The translations under genes and the position numbers were made by a program. Shown in pieces: positions 42,478-53,544 of a DNA stretch of 64,000 bases. Origin of the DNA: Bacteroidia bacterium (lineage in GTDB: Bacteria > Bacteroidota > Bacteroidia > Chitinophagales > Chitinophagaceae); NCBI GenBank assembly GCA_030426665.1, contig JAUHYD010000018.1, positions 1 to 64,000 of the forward strand, in the 5' to 3' direction. Numbering within the stretch: position 1 is the first letter of the stretch; the number at the start of each line of letters is the position of its first letter. The notes beneath the pieces were generated by a model, which was given only the letters and a program-made list of their open reading frames with translations, had not been told where the DNA came from and ran no database searches.

Positions 42478-42925
42478 TTTTATATTGATTGGTTGTCGAT
42501 TTCATCAATTCTACAGATTTCATTAAAAAAGATTCTATAACTTCTATTTCATGGTTGGAGTACGAGGAAATAAGTTCATCGGTCTTGTCCTGAAACTCTT
42601 TGTAAAGTGGTTCCAGAAACGCTACTATTTTTTGTTTGTTGGGTACTACTATGATTTTTCGTCTGTCTTTTTTATCAAACACTCTCTTTAGAAGCCCTTT
42701 TTTCTCAAACCTATCTATTAACCCCGTTACTGCACCTGTTGTAAGGCCGGTTGAGCCAGCCAGTTCGCCTGCGGTCATTTTTTCTTTTTGCAATAAGAAA
42801 CCTAAATATTTGTGGTCAGTTCCCGATAGACCTGCACTTTTGGCGATTGTTTCGTGCATCTTCAAAGACGAATACGCATATTGCTGACTTACCTTCCTTA
42901 ATCTAATAATGTTTTCGTTCGTCAT
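42461..42925 (-). CDS. MarR-family regulator
   Basis: 154 residues: dimerisation helices at both ends and a winged HTH in the middle (KMTAGELAGSTGLTTGAVTG, LIDRFEKKGLLKRVFDKKDR, RKIIVV). It is a ligand-responsive regulator and probably controls arr, with which it overlaps. A TAnnTTTG box and a doubled TTAGCTG element lie upstream of its start, consistent with autoregulation. Confidence 0.9.
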   Translation of the reverse strand: MTNENIIRLRKVSQQYAYSSLKMHETIAKSAGLSGTDHKYLGFLLQKEKMTAGELAGSTGLTTGAVTGLIDRFEKKGLLKRVFDKKDRRKIIVVPNKQKIVAFLEPLYKEFQDKTDELISSYSNHEIEVIESFLMKSVELMKSTTNQYKNDKTK

Positions 42926-42930
42926 TTATA

Positions 42931-42961
42931 TTAGCTGGTTAATATCTTAGCTGCAAAGATA
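42931..42961 (-). promoter_or_regulatory. marR-arr promoter with possible operator
   Basis: On the minus strand TATCTTTG (42961-42954) matches TAnnTTTG. Two direct copies of TTAGCTG sit just downstream (plus strand 42931-42937 and 42948-42954 region, spaced 17 bp) between the box and the start codon at 42925. They are possible half-sites for MarR. Confidence 0.45.
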
Positions 42962-43021
42962 AATGAAATCTGCCATTATTGATAAAAAAACATGACGATG
43001 TATCAGATTTAAAAGACAAAA

Positions 43022-43049
43022 AAGAGGGTCCCTTTTCCGGGACCCTCTT
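43022..43049 (-). terminator. Hairpin terminator after icd
   Basis: AAGAGGGTCCC (43022-43032) pairs with GGGACCCTCTT (43039-43049), with a 6-nt loop TTTTCC and A/T-rich flanks. It lies about 87 nt past the icd stop and shields marR from upstream transcription. Confidence 0.8.
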
Positions 43050-43135
43050 GTAGCACTTGCCCAATAAGCTACTTTTTACAAACCGCCTTTTTTTACAAAA
43101 CTTGTTTGTTTGATTTTTTGAAAGTAGGGTTATCA

Positions 43136-44629
43136 CTACTGCCCCTGGCCTGCGCTAAACATCTTTTTGCCATTCATTGTGTATAGATTCTCTGTCTTTA
43201 TTACGTTTAGCCGCTTGTTATGAAGTCGCTGAAGGATATCTATAATAACCTGATAGCTTACCCCTTGTGGCTCATCGCTTATAAATCGGCAACGCCAGTG
43301 GTCGGTACAAAACGTTTCGGCGAAGCCGTTTGGCCAGACTTTGGTACCTCTGTTCGTTATCATCTGCAGTTTGATGCCGGCTGATTCTATATCTTTTAAA
43401 AGGGATGCAAGATTTTCGGGATTGCGGTCGGAGTGGTATAGAAATATATCGATGCCCACAAGCTCCTTTACTGCTGGTACTGTAGGTGTTGTTTTTATTG
43501 TAATAGTAGGAGCGTCTTTCGCATATTTTACAACAGGAAATTTATCAGGAGCTAACCCCAAGCGCGCAATGACTGCATCTGCAAAACTATCAGTACCAAC
43601 GCATTCGGATGATACATTTGAGTCGTATATATCACCTGTGTGTACTCCGTCTTCTATTGTTCTTAACCATGCGTTGTGGATTTTCTCTGCCACGTCAGCC
43701 TGACCTAAATGAACAAGCATTTGTACAGCGGCAAGCATAAGACCAGATGGGTTTGCTTTGTCCTGTCCGGCAAGATCAGGGGCAGAACCATGTATTGCTT
43801 CAAACATGGCAATGCCGTCGCCAATGTTTGCGCTGCCAGCCAAACCTACCGAGCCTGTTATCTGTGCGGCAATATCACTCAGTATATCGCCATAAAGGTT
43901 TGGAAGGACTATCACATCAAATTTTTCCGGAGACTCTGCAAGCATGGCAGCTCCTATATCGATGATTCGATGCTCTTGCTCAATTTCAGGGTATTCCTTA
44001 CCCACAATATTAAATACTTCATGAAAAAGCCCGTCTGTCATTTTCATGATGTTGTCTTTCGTAAAGCAAGACACTTTCTTTCGTCCGTAAGCTCTGGCGT
44101 ATTCAAAGGCATAACGGATAATTTTTTCGGTGCCGGGTCTTGATATGAGTTTCAGACATTGTACTACTTCGTCCGTTTGCTGATGCTCAATGCCTCCATA
44201 TAGGTCTTCTTCATTTTCTCGTACAATAACCACATTCATCACCGGATGTTTTGTCGATACAAATGGGTGATACGATACGCAAGGTCTAACATTCGCATAT
44301 AGCCCCAGAACCTTGCGCGTTGTAACGTTCAGGCTCTTATAGCCTCCTCCCTGTGGAGTGGTAATAGGTGCTTTTAGAAAAACCTTTGTTTTTCGTAGTG
44401 ACGTCCACGTTTCCTCGCCAATGCCTGAAGTGTTGCCTGATAGGTAGACTTGCTCACCTATGTCCACGGTTTCGTACTCCAGACGGGCACCGGCTGCGTT
44501 AAGCACTTTCATTGTCGCATTCATGATTTCCGGACCTATTCCGTCGCCATAAGCTACCGTTATAGGAGTTAGTTGCTCGGTGGTTTTTACTTTTCGCTCC
44601 GTTGTTCTGCTTTCGATTTGTGTAATCAT
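43136..44629 (-). CDS. icd: NADP-type isocitrate dehydrogenase, long form
   Basis: 497 residues. The N-terminal 350 hold the isopropylmalate/isocitrate dehydrogenase fold: ITVAYGDGIGPEIMNATMKV, VRPCVSYHPFV, VIVRENEEDLYGGIEHQQTD, DIGAAMLAESPEKFDVIVLP, NLYGDILSDIAAQITGSVGL and IAMFEAIHGSAPDLAGQDKA. The C-terminal 140 residues (LVGIDIFLYHSDRNPENLAS, LLKDIESAGIKLQMITNRGT) form an extra domain found in the long, Thermus-type enzyme. It converts isocitrate to 2-oxoglutarate in the TCA cycle. It follows purE by 30 nt on the same strand, an unusual partner. Confidence 0.92.
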   Translation of the reverse strand: MITQIESRTTERKVKTTEQLTPITVAYGDGIGPEIMNATMKVLNAAGARLEYETVDIGEQVYLSGNTSGIGEETWTSLRKTKVFLKAPITTPQGGGYKSLNVTTRKVLGLYANVRPCVSYHPFVSTKHPVMNVVIVRENEEDLYGGIEHQQTDEVVQCLKLISRPGTEKIIRYAFEYARAYGRKKVSCFTKDNIMKMTDGLFHEVFNIVGKEYPEIEQEHRIIDIGAAMLAESPEKFDVIVLPNLYGDILSDIAAQITGSVGLAGSANIGDGIAMFEAIHGSAPDLAGQDKANPSGLMLAAVQMLVHLGQADVAEKIHNAWLRTIEDGVHTGDIYDSNVSSECVGTDSFADAVIARLGLAPDKFPVVKYAKDAPTITIKTTPTVPAVKELVGIDIFLYHSDRNPENLASLLKDIESAGIKLQMITNRGTKVWPNGFAETFCTDHWRCRFISDEPQGVSYQVIIDILQRLHNKRLNVIKTENLYTMNGKKMFSAGQGQ

Positions 44630-44659
44630 TGTTTTGGTTTGATGTTTTTGTGAGTCTAA

Positions 44660-45145
44660 TTATTGAATGGATTGGTTTTGTCGTTCAACTTTTTCTCGGT
44701 TATCAGCTTTTCGCTGTTTCAGCTTTTTCTCAATTTCCGGGCTGCCTACAGCCAAAATCTGTGCTGCCAGAATTGCCGCATTGTGTGAGCCGTTGACAGC
44801 AACCGTTGCTACAGGCACGTCATTTGGCATCTGAACAATTGATAAAAGCGAGTCGATTCCGCTTATGGAGTTAGAAGAGTTGATGGGTACCCCGATCACC
44901 GGTACTGTGGTGAGCGCTGCCATCATGCCCGGCAAGTGCGCCGCACCACCGGCGCCGGCAATTACTATGCCGATGTTTCTTTCTTCTATTGATGCGGCAA
45001 ACTCGTACATCCAATCCGGACTTCTGTGTGCCGATACAACCATATATTCATATGGTATGTCCAGTGAGGCGAGTAGTTCTTTCGCCGGATTCATTACGGG
45101 TGCGTCAGAACTGCTACCCATGATAATTGCTACTTTTTTGTTCAT
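44660..45145 (-). CDS. purE: N5-carboxyaminoimidazole ribonucleotide mutase
   Basis: 161 residues with the PurE signature: VAIIMGSSSDAPVMNPAKEL, VVSAHRSPDWMYEFAASIEE, IGIVIAGAGGAAHLPGMMAA and LTTVPVIGVPINS. It moves the N5-carboxy group to C4 in purine synthesis. It lies 3 nt after purK, so the pair forms one operon for AIR to CAIR conversion. Confidence 0.97.
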   Translation of the reverse strand: MNKKVAIIMGSSSDAPVMNPAKELLASLDIPYEYMVVSAHRSPDWMYEFAASIEERNIGIVIAGAGGAAHLPGMMAALTTVPVIGVPINSSNSISGIDSLLSIVQMPNDVPVATVAVNGSHNAAILAAQILAVGSPEIEKKLKQRKADNREKVERQNQSIQ

Positions 45146-45148
45146 AAT

Positions 45149-46273
45149 TTATGCTTTTAATAAGTGACGTATCATTACAGATTTTGCAAGAGCCTGTTCC
45201 AGTTTGTCGTCGGTGATGGTAACGTGTCCCATTTTTCTTCCTTCTTTTCCTCTTGTTTTGCCGTACCAATGTAGGTGTACATCGTTGGTACATAATATTG
45301 TCTTTAGCGCTTCTGAAATTGTGTTTTTTCTGTACGCTGCAGGCTCTAATATGTTAACCATGACTGAGGCCTTTTTTGTTTTTGTGTTGCCCGGTGGTAA
45401 ACCTAGTATTAGTCGGATATGCTGTTCGAACTGCGACGTTACATTTGCTTCGATTGTATGGTGACCACTATTGTGTGGCCTGGGCGCCAATTCGTTGACG
45501 TATAATTTGCCGTTAGTGGCAATAAACATCTCTACAGCCATAATGCCCGTTAGGTCTATTGCCTCTGCTACGCTGGCAGCCAGATTGCAGGCTTTTGCCG
45601 CTGTTTGTGTGTCAATGTCTGCCGGACACATTTGAAAGTCAAGAATCATTCGCTCGTTGTCAAATATCATCATCACCGGGTCATAACATTCTATTATCCC
45701 ATCTTCGTTGCGTGATACTATGACGGACAATTCATGGCGGACATCTACAAGTTCTTCCAAAACACTCGGTTGGTCGAAAGCCTTCGAGAAGTCTTCAACT
45801 GTTTTTAGCATTAGTACGCCCTTCCCGTCATAGCCGTCTTTGCATTTTTTCAAGCAAGCAGGCAGTTTTTCCGAATGTTGAGGAAGTTCTGCTTTGTCCG
45901 TCACGAGCCAGCCGTTTGCTACCGGAATGTTGTTCTCAATGAGAAACTGCTTCTGAACGTATTTGTCCTGAATAATTTCTATTGTTTCCGGAGATGGGTA
46001 CACCTTTACTCCTACGTCTCTAAGGTCTTTTAGCGCGTCGGTATTTACTGCCTCCTTTTCGATTGTGATGATATCCATGTTTTTGCCAAACTTCATAACA
46101 TCCTTATAACTCATGGGGTCGCCCAAATGAAAGGATGATGTATATCTGGCACATGGTGCTTTTTCATCTTTCTCCAGAATTGATACATCCAATCCGAAGT
46201 CAATTGCATATCGGAGTAGCATTGCGCCAAGCTGTCCGCCACCTAATATTCCTACTTTAAGATCCTCAATCAT
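45149..46273 (-). CDS. purK: N5-carboxyaminoimidazole ribonucleotide synthase
   Basis: 374 residues, an ATP-grasp enzyme: VGILGGGQLGAMLLRYAIDF, PSPETIEIIQDKYVQKQFLI, CLKKCKDGYDGKGVLMLKTV, GIMAVEMFIATNGKLYVNEL and APRPHNSGHHTIEANVTSQF. It makes N5-CAIR from AIR, ATP and bicarbonate, the substrate of PurE encoded immediately downstream. The start is shared with the divergent LysR gene region. Confidence 0.97.
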   Translation of the reverse strand: MIEDLKVGILGGGQLGAMLLRYAIDFGLDVSILEKDEKAPCARYTSSFHLGDPMSYKDVMKFGKNMDIITIEKEAVNTDALKDLRDVGVKVYPSPETIEIIQDKYVQKQFLIENNIPVANGWLVTDKAELPQHSEKLPACLKKCKDGYDGKGVLMLKTVEDFSKAFDQPSVLEELVDVRHELSVIVSRNEDGIIECYDPVMMIFDNERMILDFQMCPADIDTQTAAKACNLAASVAEAIDLTGIMAVEMFIATNGKLYVNELAPRPHNSGHHTIEANVTSQFEQHIRLILGLPPGNTKTKKASVMVNILEPAAYRKNTISEALKTILCTNDVHLHWYGKTRGKEGRKMGHVTITDDKLEQALAKSVMIRHLLKA

Positions 46274-46342
46274 AAATGTGTTTTTAATGGTTTTGAACTA
46301 TTTGATTGCAAAAGTGCATCAATCGAATAAATAAAAATCATT

Positions 46343-46350
46343 TAACTTTG
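46343..46350 (+). promoter_or_regulatory. Promoter -7 box of the LysR gene
   Basis: TAACTTTG matches TAnnTTTG, 24 nt before the ATG at 46375. It lies in the 101-bp gap between divergent purK and lysR genes. Confidence 0.5.
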
Positions 46351-46374
46351 TAATGAAAATCATAAACATTATTT

Positions 46375-47301
46375 ATGAATTATACACTTAATCAGCTCAG
46401 AATATTTCAGAAGATTGCGGAAGAGGGTAGTATCACAAAAGCCGCTGAAGAGTTGCACCTGACGCAGCCTGCGGTTTCAATTCAGCTACGTAACTTCCAG
46501 GAACAATTTGAAATGCCATTAACAGAAGTAGTAGGCAGGAAATTGTATGTTACGGATTTTGGTAGAGAGATTTATTCCATAACCAGGCAGATACTGAAAA
46601 GCGTAAGTATTCTTGATCATCAGATGATGAGCCATAAAGGGCAAATTATGGGTCGTCTGAAGATTTCTATTGTTTCTACCGGGAAGTATGTGATGCCGCA
46701 CTTTCTTGCAGATTTTTTGCACCAGCACCCGGGAGTAGAATTGCAAATGGACGTAACTAATAAGTCAAAGGTTATTGAAAGCCTGGAAAAGAACGAAGTT
46801 GACTTTTCACTTGTATCCTTGTTACCCGCTAGTCCGGCTATTGAAAGCGTTAAGTTAATGTTGAATAAACTATACATGGTCGCCAACGCAGAATTTGATA
46901 TAAGTGGCGGTAAACGACAAACAGAACGAAACCTTGAGCAAGTTCAGCTTATATACCGGGAGCCCGGTTCCGGAACAAGACAGGTTATGGAGCGTTTTTT
47001 ACAGAAGAAAAACTTTGCAATAACGAGAAAGATGGAATTGACTTCGAATGAAGCAGTCAAGCAAGCTGTGATTGCAGGCTTGGGAGTGTCCATTATGCCG
47101 ATAATCGGCATCAAGAATGAGTTGTTGAGTGGAGAGTTGAAGATCGTTCCTATGAACGGACTACCTATCAAAACTAACTGGTACCTTATCTGGCCAAAGA
47201 GCAAAAAATTCTCTGCTGCCGCCGGCGCATATTTAGATTTCGTGCGATCGGATAAGGAGCAGATCATTGATAAACGTTTTGATTGGTTCGAGGATTTATA
47301 G
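46375..47301 (+). CDS. LysR-family transcriptional regulator
   Basis: 308 residues. HTH at about 3-60 (LNQLRIFQKIAEEGSITKAA, EELHLTQPAVSIQLRNFQEQ), and a periplasmic-binding-fold effector domain from about 90 (MGRLKISIVSTGKYVMPHFL, NEAVKQAVIAGLGVSIMPII). The CysB/CbbR-type effector site region VSTGKYV suggests a small-molecule signal. LysR proteins often regulate the divergent gene, here purK-purE-icd, but no operator could be recognised. Confidence 0.92.
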   Translation: MNYTLNQLRIFQKIAEEGSITKAAEELHLTQPAVSIQLRNFQEQFEMPLTEVVGRKLYVTDFGREIYSITRQILKSVSILDHQMMSHKGQIMGRLKISIVSTGKYVMPHFLADFLHQHPGVELQMDVTNKSKVIESLEKNEVDFSLVSLLPASPAIESVKLMLNKLYMVANAEFDISGGKRQTERNLEQVQLIYREPGSGTRQVMERFLQKKNFAITRKMELTSNEAVKQAVIAGLGVSIMPIIGIKNELLSGELKIVPMNGLPIKTNWYLIWPKSKKFSAAAGAYLDFVRSDKEQIIDKRFDWFEDL

Positions 47302-47364
47302 CGTTGCCTGTAATTGGGATTGAGATCCTTATTCCTTGTCGTAACTTAGCGTAGAATAAACTGT

Positions 47365-47907
47365 ATGCAAATGTACCTTACTCCACAAAAGGCGTTTATT
47401 ATATTATCTATGTTTTTTGTAACACTATTATCCTCCTGTTCTATGAAGTCACAGCCAATGAATACCGTTCCTTACGTAGACCTTGAAAGATATGCCGGAA
47501 AGTGGTATGAAATTGCCTCTTTTCCGCAGCGCTTTCAAAAAGGTTGTCACTGTACAACCGCTGAATATACCCCTACAGAAAAAGGGTATATTATAGTTGA
47601 AAACCGTTGCAATAAAGGAAGTGTAACAGGCAAAGAAAGCTATATTAAGGGGAAGGCATTTGTGCAGAAGAATTCCGGAAATGCAAAACTCAAAGTTCAA
47701 TTCTTCTGGCCGTTTAAAGGCAAATATTGGATTATCGATTTAGCTGACGATTACAGCTATGCCGTAGTTAGTCATCCAAACAGAAAGTATTTGTGGATTT
47801 TGTCACGAACAAAAGAGCTGGACGAACGTTCGTATAGTCGCATCATATCGAGACTAAAAATGATGGGCTTTGATTTGTCCAAATTGCAGCGGACAGAACA
47901 AATGTAA
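47365..47907 (+). CDS. blc: Outer-membrane lipocalin (Blc-like)
   Basis: 180 residues with a lipobox (FVTLLSSC, Cys at about 25) and lipocalin fingerprints: VDLERYAGKWYEIASFPQRF (the G-x-W motif), KVQFFWPFKGKYWIIDLADD and YAVVSHPNRKYLWILSRTKE. Blc lipocalins bind fatty acids or lysophospholipids at the outer membrane. It is a single gene, convergent with the HxlR regulator. Confidence 0.92.
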   Translation: MQMYLTPQKAFIILSMFFVTLLSSCSMKSQPMNTVPYVDLERYAGKWYEIASFPQRFQKGCHCTTAEYTPTEKGYIIVENRCNKGSVTGKESYIKGKAFVQKNSGNAKLKVQFFWPFKGKYWIIDLADDYSYAVVSHPNRKYLWILSRTKELDERSYSRIISRLKMMGFDLSKLQRTEQM

Positions 47908-47923
47908 CCCAGGCTTTTGTAGG

Positions 47924-48274
47924 TTATGCACCACGCAGTATCACTTTTCTGAAATTGCTACCCCATGTCATAAGTTCATCGAGTGGTTTCTTCAATGAGC
48001 GACCGAGGTCAGTTAGTGAGTATTCTACAGTAACAGGCATGGTGTCATAAACAGTACGGACAACAATTTTGTTTTCTTCTAATGCTTTCAGTTCCTGGGA
48101 TAGCATTTTTGGTGAAATTTCCGCAATATCCTTACTGATTTCCCCAAATCGTTTATCGCCATAAAGAAGTGAGATGATAATAGGTATTCTCCATTTACCC
48201 TGAATTACTTCAAGGGCATCTCTTGTGACTTTTAATTTTCTATCACATTCTTTGCTTTTTGTTACATGTGCCAT
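47924..48274 (-). CDS. HxlR-family winged-helix regulator, probably redox sensing
   Basis: 116 residues from the ATG at 48274 (a TTG at 48283 would add 3). It contains the HxlR core VIQGKWRIPIIISLLYGDKR, FGEISKDIAEISPKMLSQEL and KALEENKIVVRTVYDTMPVT. The N-terminal Cys (about residue 10) matches the Cys used by YodB/QorR-type quinone and electrophile sensors. It is divergent from an Old Yellow Enzyme gene, the typical target of such regulators; a set of GGTAAC half-sites lies between. Confidence 0.87.
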   Translation of the reverse strand: MAHVTKSKECDRKLKVTRDALEVIQGKWRIPIIISLLYGDKRFGEISKDIAEISPKMLSQELKALEENKIVVRTVYDTMPVTVEYSLTDLGRSLKKPLDELMTWGSNFRKVILRGA

Positions 48275-48292
48275 CTGTGTCAATTTGCGATG

Positions 48293-48361
48293 GTTACCGA
48301 CAGGTAACTACTTACTTAGAGGTAACAACTATCTTTTGGTAAGTAAAAGTAGGTACTTTTG
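48293..48361. promoter_or_regulatory. HxlR operators and OYE promoter
   Basis: GTTACC-GACA-GGTAAC (48293-48308) is a perfect 6-bp inverted repeat, followed by a further GGTAAC at 48321-48326. A TAnnTTTG box TACTTTTG at 48354-48361 points to the OYE gene (start 48402). The sites are placed to block either divergent promoter, as expected for an HxlR repressor. Confidence 0.65.
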
Positions 48362-48401
48362 GTTATTCAATCAGATTTTTTTCAAAAAAAGTTCAATATT
48401 T

Positions 48402-49469
48402 ATGAAACAAGACAATTCAGTTCTTTTCAGCTCCTATAAATTGGGGCAAACTACGCTAAAAAACAGGGTAGTAATGGCGCCTATGACTCGTAGCCGCGCT
48501 ATCGGAAATATTCCAAATGACATGATGGCTAAGTATTACAGTGATAGGGCAGAGGCGGGTCTCATAATTACTGAAGGCGTATCACCGTCTCCAAATGGAT
48601 TGGGCTATCCGAGAATTCCCGGATGCTATACTAGCGATCAAATTGCAGGATGGAAGAAGGTTGCTGATGCTGTTCACCAAACAGGCGGAAAAATATTTAT
48701 GCAGATAATGCATACGGGAAGAATAGGTCATACATACAATTTGCCTGAAGGTGCCAAACTGGTTTCCGCTTCTGACAAAACAGCCGCCGGCGAAATATGG
48801 ACCGATACACATCAGATGCAGCCACACACTCAGCCGGAGGCAATTAATACCGATGATATTGCTGGTTTGATTGCTGAGTATGTACATAGCGCAAAAGGCG
48901 CAATAGAAGCGGGATTTGATGGGGTAGAGATTCATGCAGCAAACGGCTATTTGCCAATGCAGTTTTTAAGTCCAGGTAGTAATCAACGTACAGATAAATA
49001 TGGTGGAAGTCATGAAAATCGTAATCGTTTTGTGCTGGAGCTAACACAGGCAGTTGCTGATGCAATCGGGAAAGATAAGGTAGGTATCAGACTGTCTCCA
49101 TTTAATGTTTATAATGATATGACACCCGATGAAAATGAGGAGGCACAGTATATTGCTTTGGCGGAAGGGCTTGGCAAGTTAGGTATTACATACATGCACC
49201 TCATTACATTTGTTATACCTGAAGGGCTGATATCCGCAATGAAGAAGGCCTTTGGCGGCACAGTTATACTTAATGGTGGTTATACAAATGAGCGTGCAGA
49301 GGCCGATCTTGCTGCAGGTAATTGCGAATTAGTATCGTTTGGTGCACCTTATACATCAAATCCGGATTTGGTAAGTCGAATGATGTCAGGTAAACCATTA
49401 ACTGCTCCGGACCCGGCTACTTTCTTTACTCCGGGAGAACAGGGTTACAATGACTTTTCCTTTGCATAG
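48402..49469 (+). CDS. Old Yellow Enzyme-family ene-reductase
   Basis: 355 residues from the ATG at 48402 (MKQDNSVLFSSYKLGQTTLK); the open frame extends upstream but without the fold. FMN-barrel marks: NRVVMAPMTRSRAIGNIPND, GRIGHTYNLPEGAKLVSASD, AIEAGFDGVEIHAANGYLPM, QFLSPGSNQRTDKYGGSHEN. It reduces the C=C of alpha,beta-unsaturated carbonyls with NAD(P)H. The usual second active-site His is HAAN rather than HGAN-type, as in related enzymes. Likely induced by quinones or other electrophiles under HxlR. Confidence 0.93.
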   Translation: MKQDNSVLFSSYKLGQTTLKNRVVMAPMTRSRAIGNIPNDMMAKYYSDRAEAGLIITEGVSPSPNGLGYPRIPGCYTSDQIAGWKKVADAVHQTGGKIFMQIMHTGRIGHTYNLPEGAKLVSASDKTAAGEIWTDTHQMQPHTQPEAINTDDIAGLIAEYVHSAKGAIEAGFDGVEIHAANGYLPMQFLSPGSNQRTDKYGGSHENRNRFVLELTQAVADAIGKDKVGIRLSPFNVYNDMTPDENEEAQYIALAEGLGKLGITYMHLITFVIPEGLISAMKKAFGGTVILNGGYTNERAEADLAAGNCELVSFGAPYTSNPDLVSRMMSGKPLTAPDPATFFTPGEQGYNDFSFA

Positions 49470-49493
49470 TATTTGTCAAAAAGAATATATTTC

Positions 49494-49524
49494 AAAAGGG
49501 CAACCAGATAATGGTTGCCCTTTT
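49494..49524. terminator. Bidirectional hairpin terminator between OYE and katG
   Basis: AAAAGGGCAACC (49494-49505) pairs with GGTTGCCCTTTT (49513-49524), loop of 7 nt, with A and T tracts at both ends, so it can serve both convergent genes. Confidence 0.85.
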
Positions 49525-49560
49525 GGATTCTTGCTGTTTTGCTATGTTATGACTTTGAAG

Positions 49561-51765
<2,205 letters not shown>

Positions 51766-51909
51766 TTATTTTATTTTCGGAAATATCAGATTGAATTCTT
51801 GACTGAGACTAAAGTTAAGACAATTGGCAGGGCTGCAGGTTTGATTTAACAAACGTTACCATAAGCATATTCTATGGTTAAGTGGATTTATTTTCATAAT
51901 TTTAAATGT

Positions 51910-53544
51910 ATGAGAACGAGGATTTTGCTGCTACTGATTTTAGTTTCTTTATCAATTTCTACCTCGGCTCAGTCATGGTTATGGGCGCAACGACTGCACT
52001 ATCAATTTAGCGCTGCAATGACTGTGGACAATAAAGGTAATATATTTGTAACCGGCCAAATTGACACAGGTTTAATTATTAGCCCGTATCCTTTGCCTAA
52101 TCACGGAACATTTATAACAAAATTCACTGCTTCTGGAGATACAATATGGACTAAGACTTTCGATGGAGGTCGACCTCAAACTATTGTAGTGGATGAGTCA
52201 GGTCATGTATTCGTAGGTGGTACTTATTTCGACTCGGTATTGGTCTGGAATGGTCATGTAGTTAGGAATGCGTCGCCGTATTCTACTTGGGCGTCTTTTT
52301 TAGCGATGTTTGACACATTAGGTAACTGTGTCTGGATCAGGGGTGATAGTTCTTTATCGAATAGTGGTGTATCGAATGTTGCAGTAGGACCCTCTGGTAA
52401 TATTTATTTATCCGGCGGTGCTTTTGGCGTTGCCAAGTTTAACCATATTACTTTACCTCACCATGGAAGTAACTATAATGCGTTTCTAGTTAAATATAAT
52501 ATTTTTGGAGATGTGATTTGGGCTGTCAGTGGTACTGCCGGTTATGGTATGTCGTTAGCTATTGACAAATCGGAGAATATTTATCAATCGGGAAATCTCA
52601 TAGAAAGTGAAATTTCTTTTGGTTCGGTTACATGTACTCCAGACCCTGTGCCAGGTGCGATGTATGGTGGGTATATTGCTCGATTTGACTCTAACGGGCA
52701 CGCAATTTGGATAAGGGGCAGAAAAAATAATGTAAGTTCGAGTTATTGGCATGTAGCTGTAGATGAATATGGGAGCGCGTTTGAGGTAAATAGTTACGAC
52801 AAGGAGCACATCATAGGAGTAGATACCATGAAGGTGGTGTCTGGCGGTGTTAATATGGAATTGGTTAAATATAGTTCATCTGGTGAGATTCTGTCTGCAA
52901 AGAGTGCGGGTGGTATTGAATTCGTAATTCCTAGGGATATCTGTACTGATAAATGGGGTAACATTTTTGTTTCGGGTTCTGTTTCACCGGGAGGAACAAC
53001 CGATTCAGTACATTTTGACAATATTTCTTTAAGTTGTATCCCCTACAGCGTGCCATTTGTCGTCAAATATAATAAGTGTGGAGAAGTTGTTTATGCTACG
53101 GTTTTAGGCAACAGTATTCGTAATAACGGAGATATTCGCAACATATTTTCGACAGATAGCAACTTATATGTTTTAGGACTTTACAGTAACTACGGTATTT
53201 CAATTGGAGAAACAGCGTTAACGAATACCTATAAAACCTATGATTGCTTTTTAGCCAAATTAAGCGGTACCGGAGGGGGGAGCGATTGTTGGCCAATGAC
53301 TGTTGCCGAAGTGTCTGATTCAGAACAATTATCGCTTTTTCCTAACCCCTCAAATTCAACTATAGTAATCAATTATTGCAATGACATATACAGTATAACT
53401 GTTTATAACACGCTTGGGCAAAAGGTAAGTAGTCAAACATACAAAGGTAGACGTGAAATCGAATTAGATGTAAGTAGATGGTCACATGGGTTTTACTTTA
53501 TCCAGATAAATAATATTATAATGAAACGTTTCTTGAAAATTTAA
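51910..53544 (+). CDS. T9SS-secreted propeller-like protein
   Basis: 544 residues from the ATG at 51910 (MRTRILLLLILVSLSISTSA, a signal peptide; upstream Met at 51874 would give an awkward extension). The body has SBBP/propeller-like repeats with D-x-x-G-N-I-F-V-T-G (DNKGNIFVTGQIDTG, DESGHVFVGGTYFD, DKSENIYQSGN, DKWGNIFVSGSVSPGG). It ends in a T9SS sorting domain (LSLFPNPSNSTIVINYCND to FIQINNIIMKRFLKI). It is probably a cell-surface protein of unknown ligand and resembles the partial gene at the left edge. Confidence 0.88.
   Translation: MRTRILLLLILVSLSISTSAQSWLWAQRLHYQFSAAMTVDNKGNIFVTGQIDTGLIISPYPLPNHGTFITKFTASGDTIWTKTFDGGRPQTIVVDESGHVFVGGTYFDSVLVWNGHVVRNASPYSTWASFLAMFDTLGNCVWIRGDSSLSNSGVSNVAVGPSGNIYLSGGAFGVAKFNHITLPHHGSNYNAFLVKYNIFGDVIWAVSGTAGYGMSLAIDKSENIYQSGNLIESEISFGSVTCTPDPVPGAMYGGYIARFDSNGHAIWIRGRKNNVSSSYWHVAVDEYGSAFEVNSYDKEHIIGVDTMKVVSGGVNMELVKYSSSGEILSAKSAGGIEFVIPRDICTDKWGNIFVSGSVSPGGTTDSVHFDNISLSCIPYSVPFVVKYNKCGEVVYATVLGNSIRNNGDIRNIFSTDSNLYVLGLYSNYGISIGETALTNTYKTYDCFLAKLSGTGGGSDCWPMTVAEVSDSEQLSLFPNPSNSTIVINYCNDIYSITVYNTLGQKVSSQTYKGRREIELDVSRWSHGFYFIQINNIIMKRFLKI

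Noticed and set aside
48225-48401. 59-codon extension of the OYE
   Set aside because: Overlaps the divergent HxlR gene and the operator region; the enzyme fold starts at the ATG at 48402.
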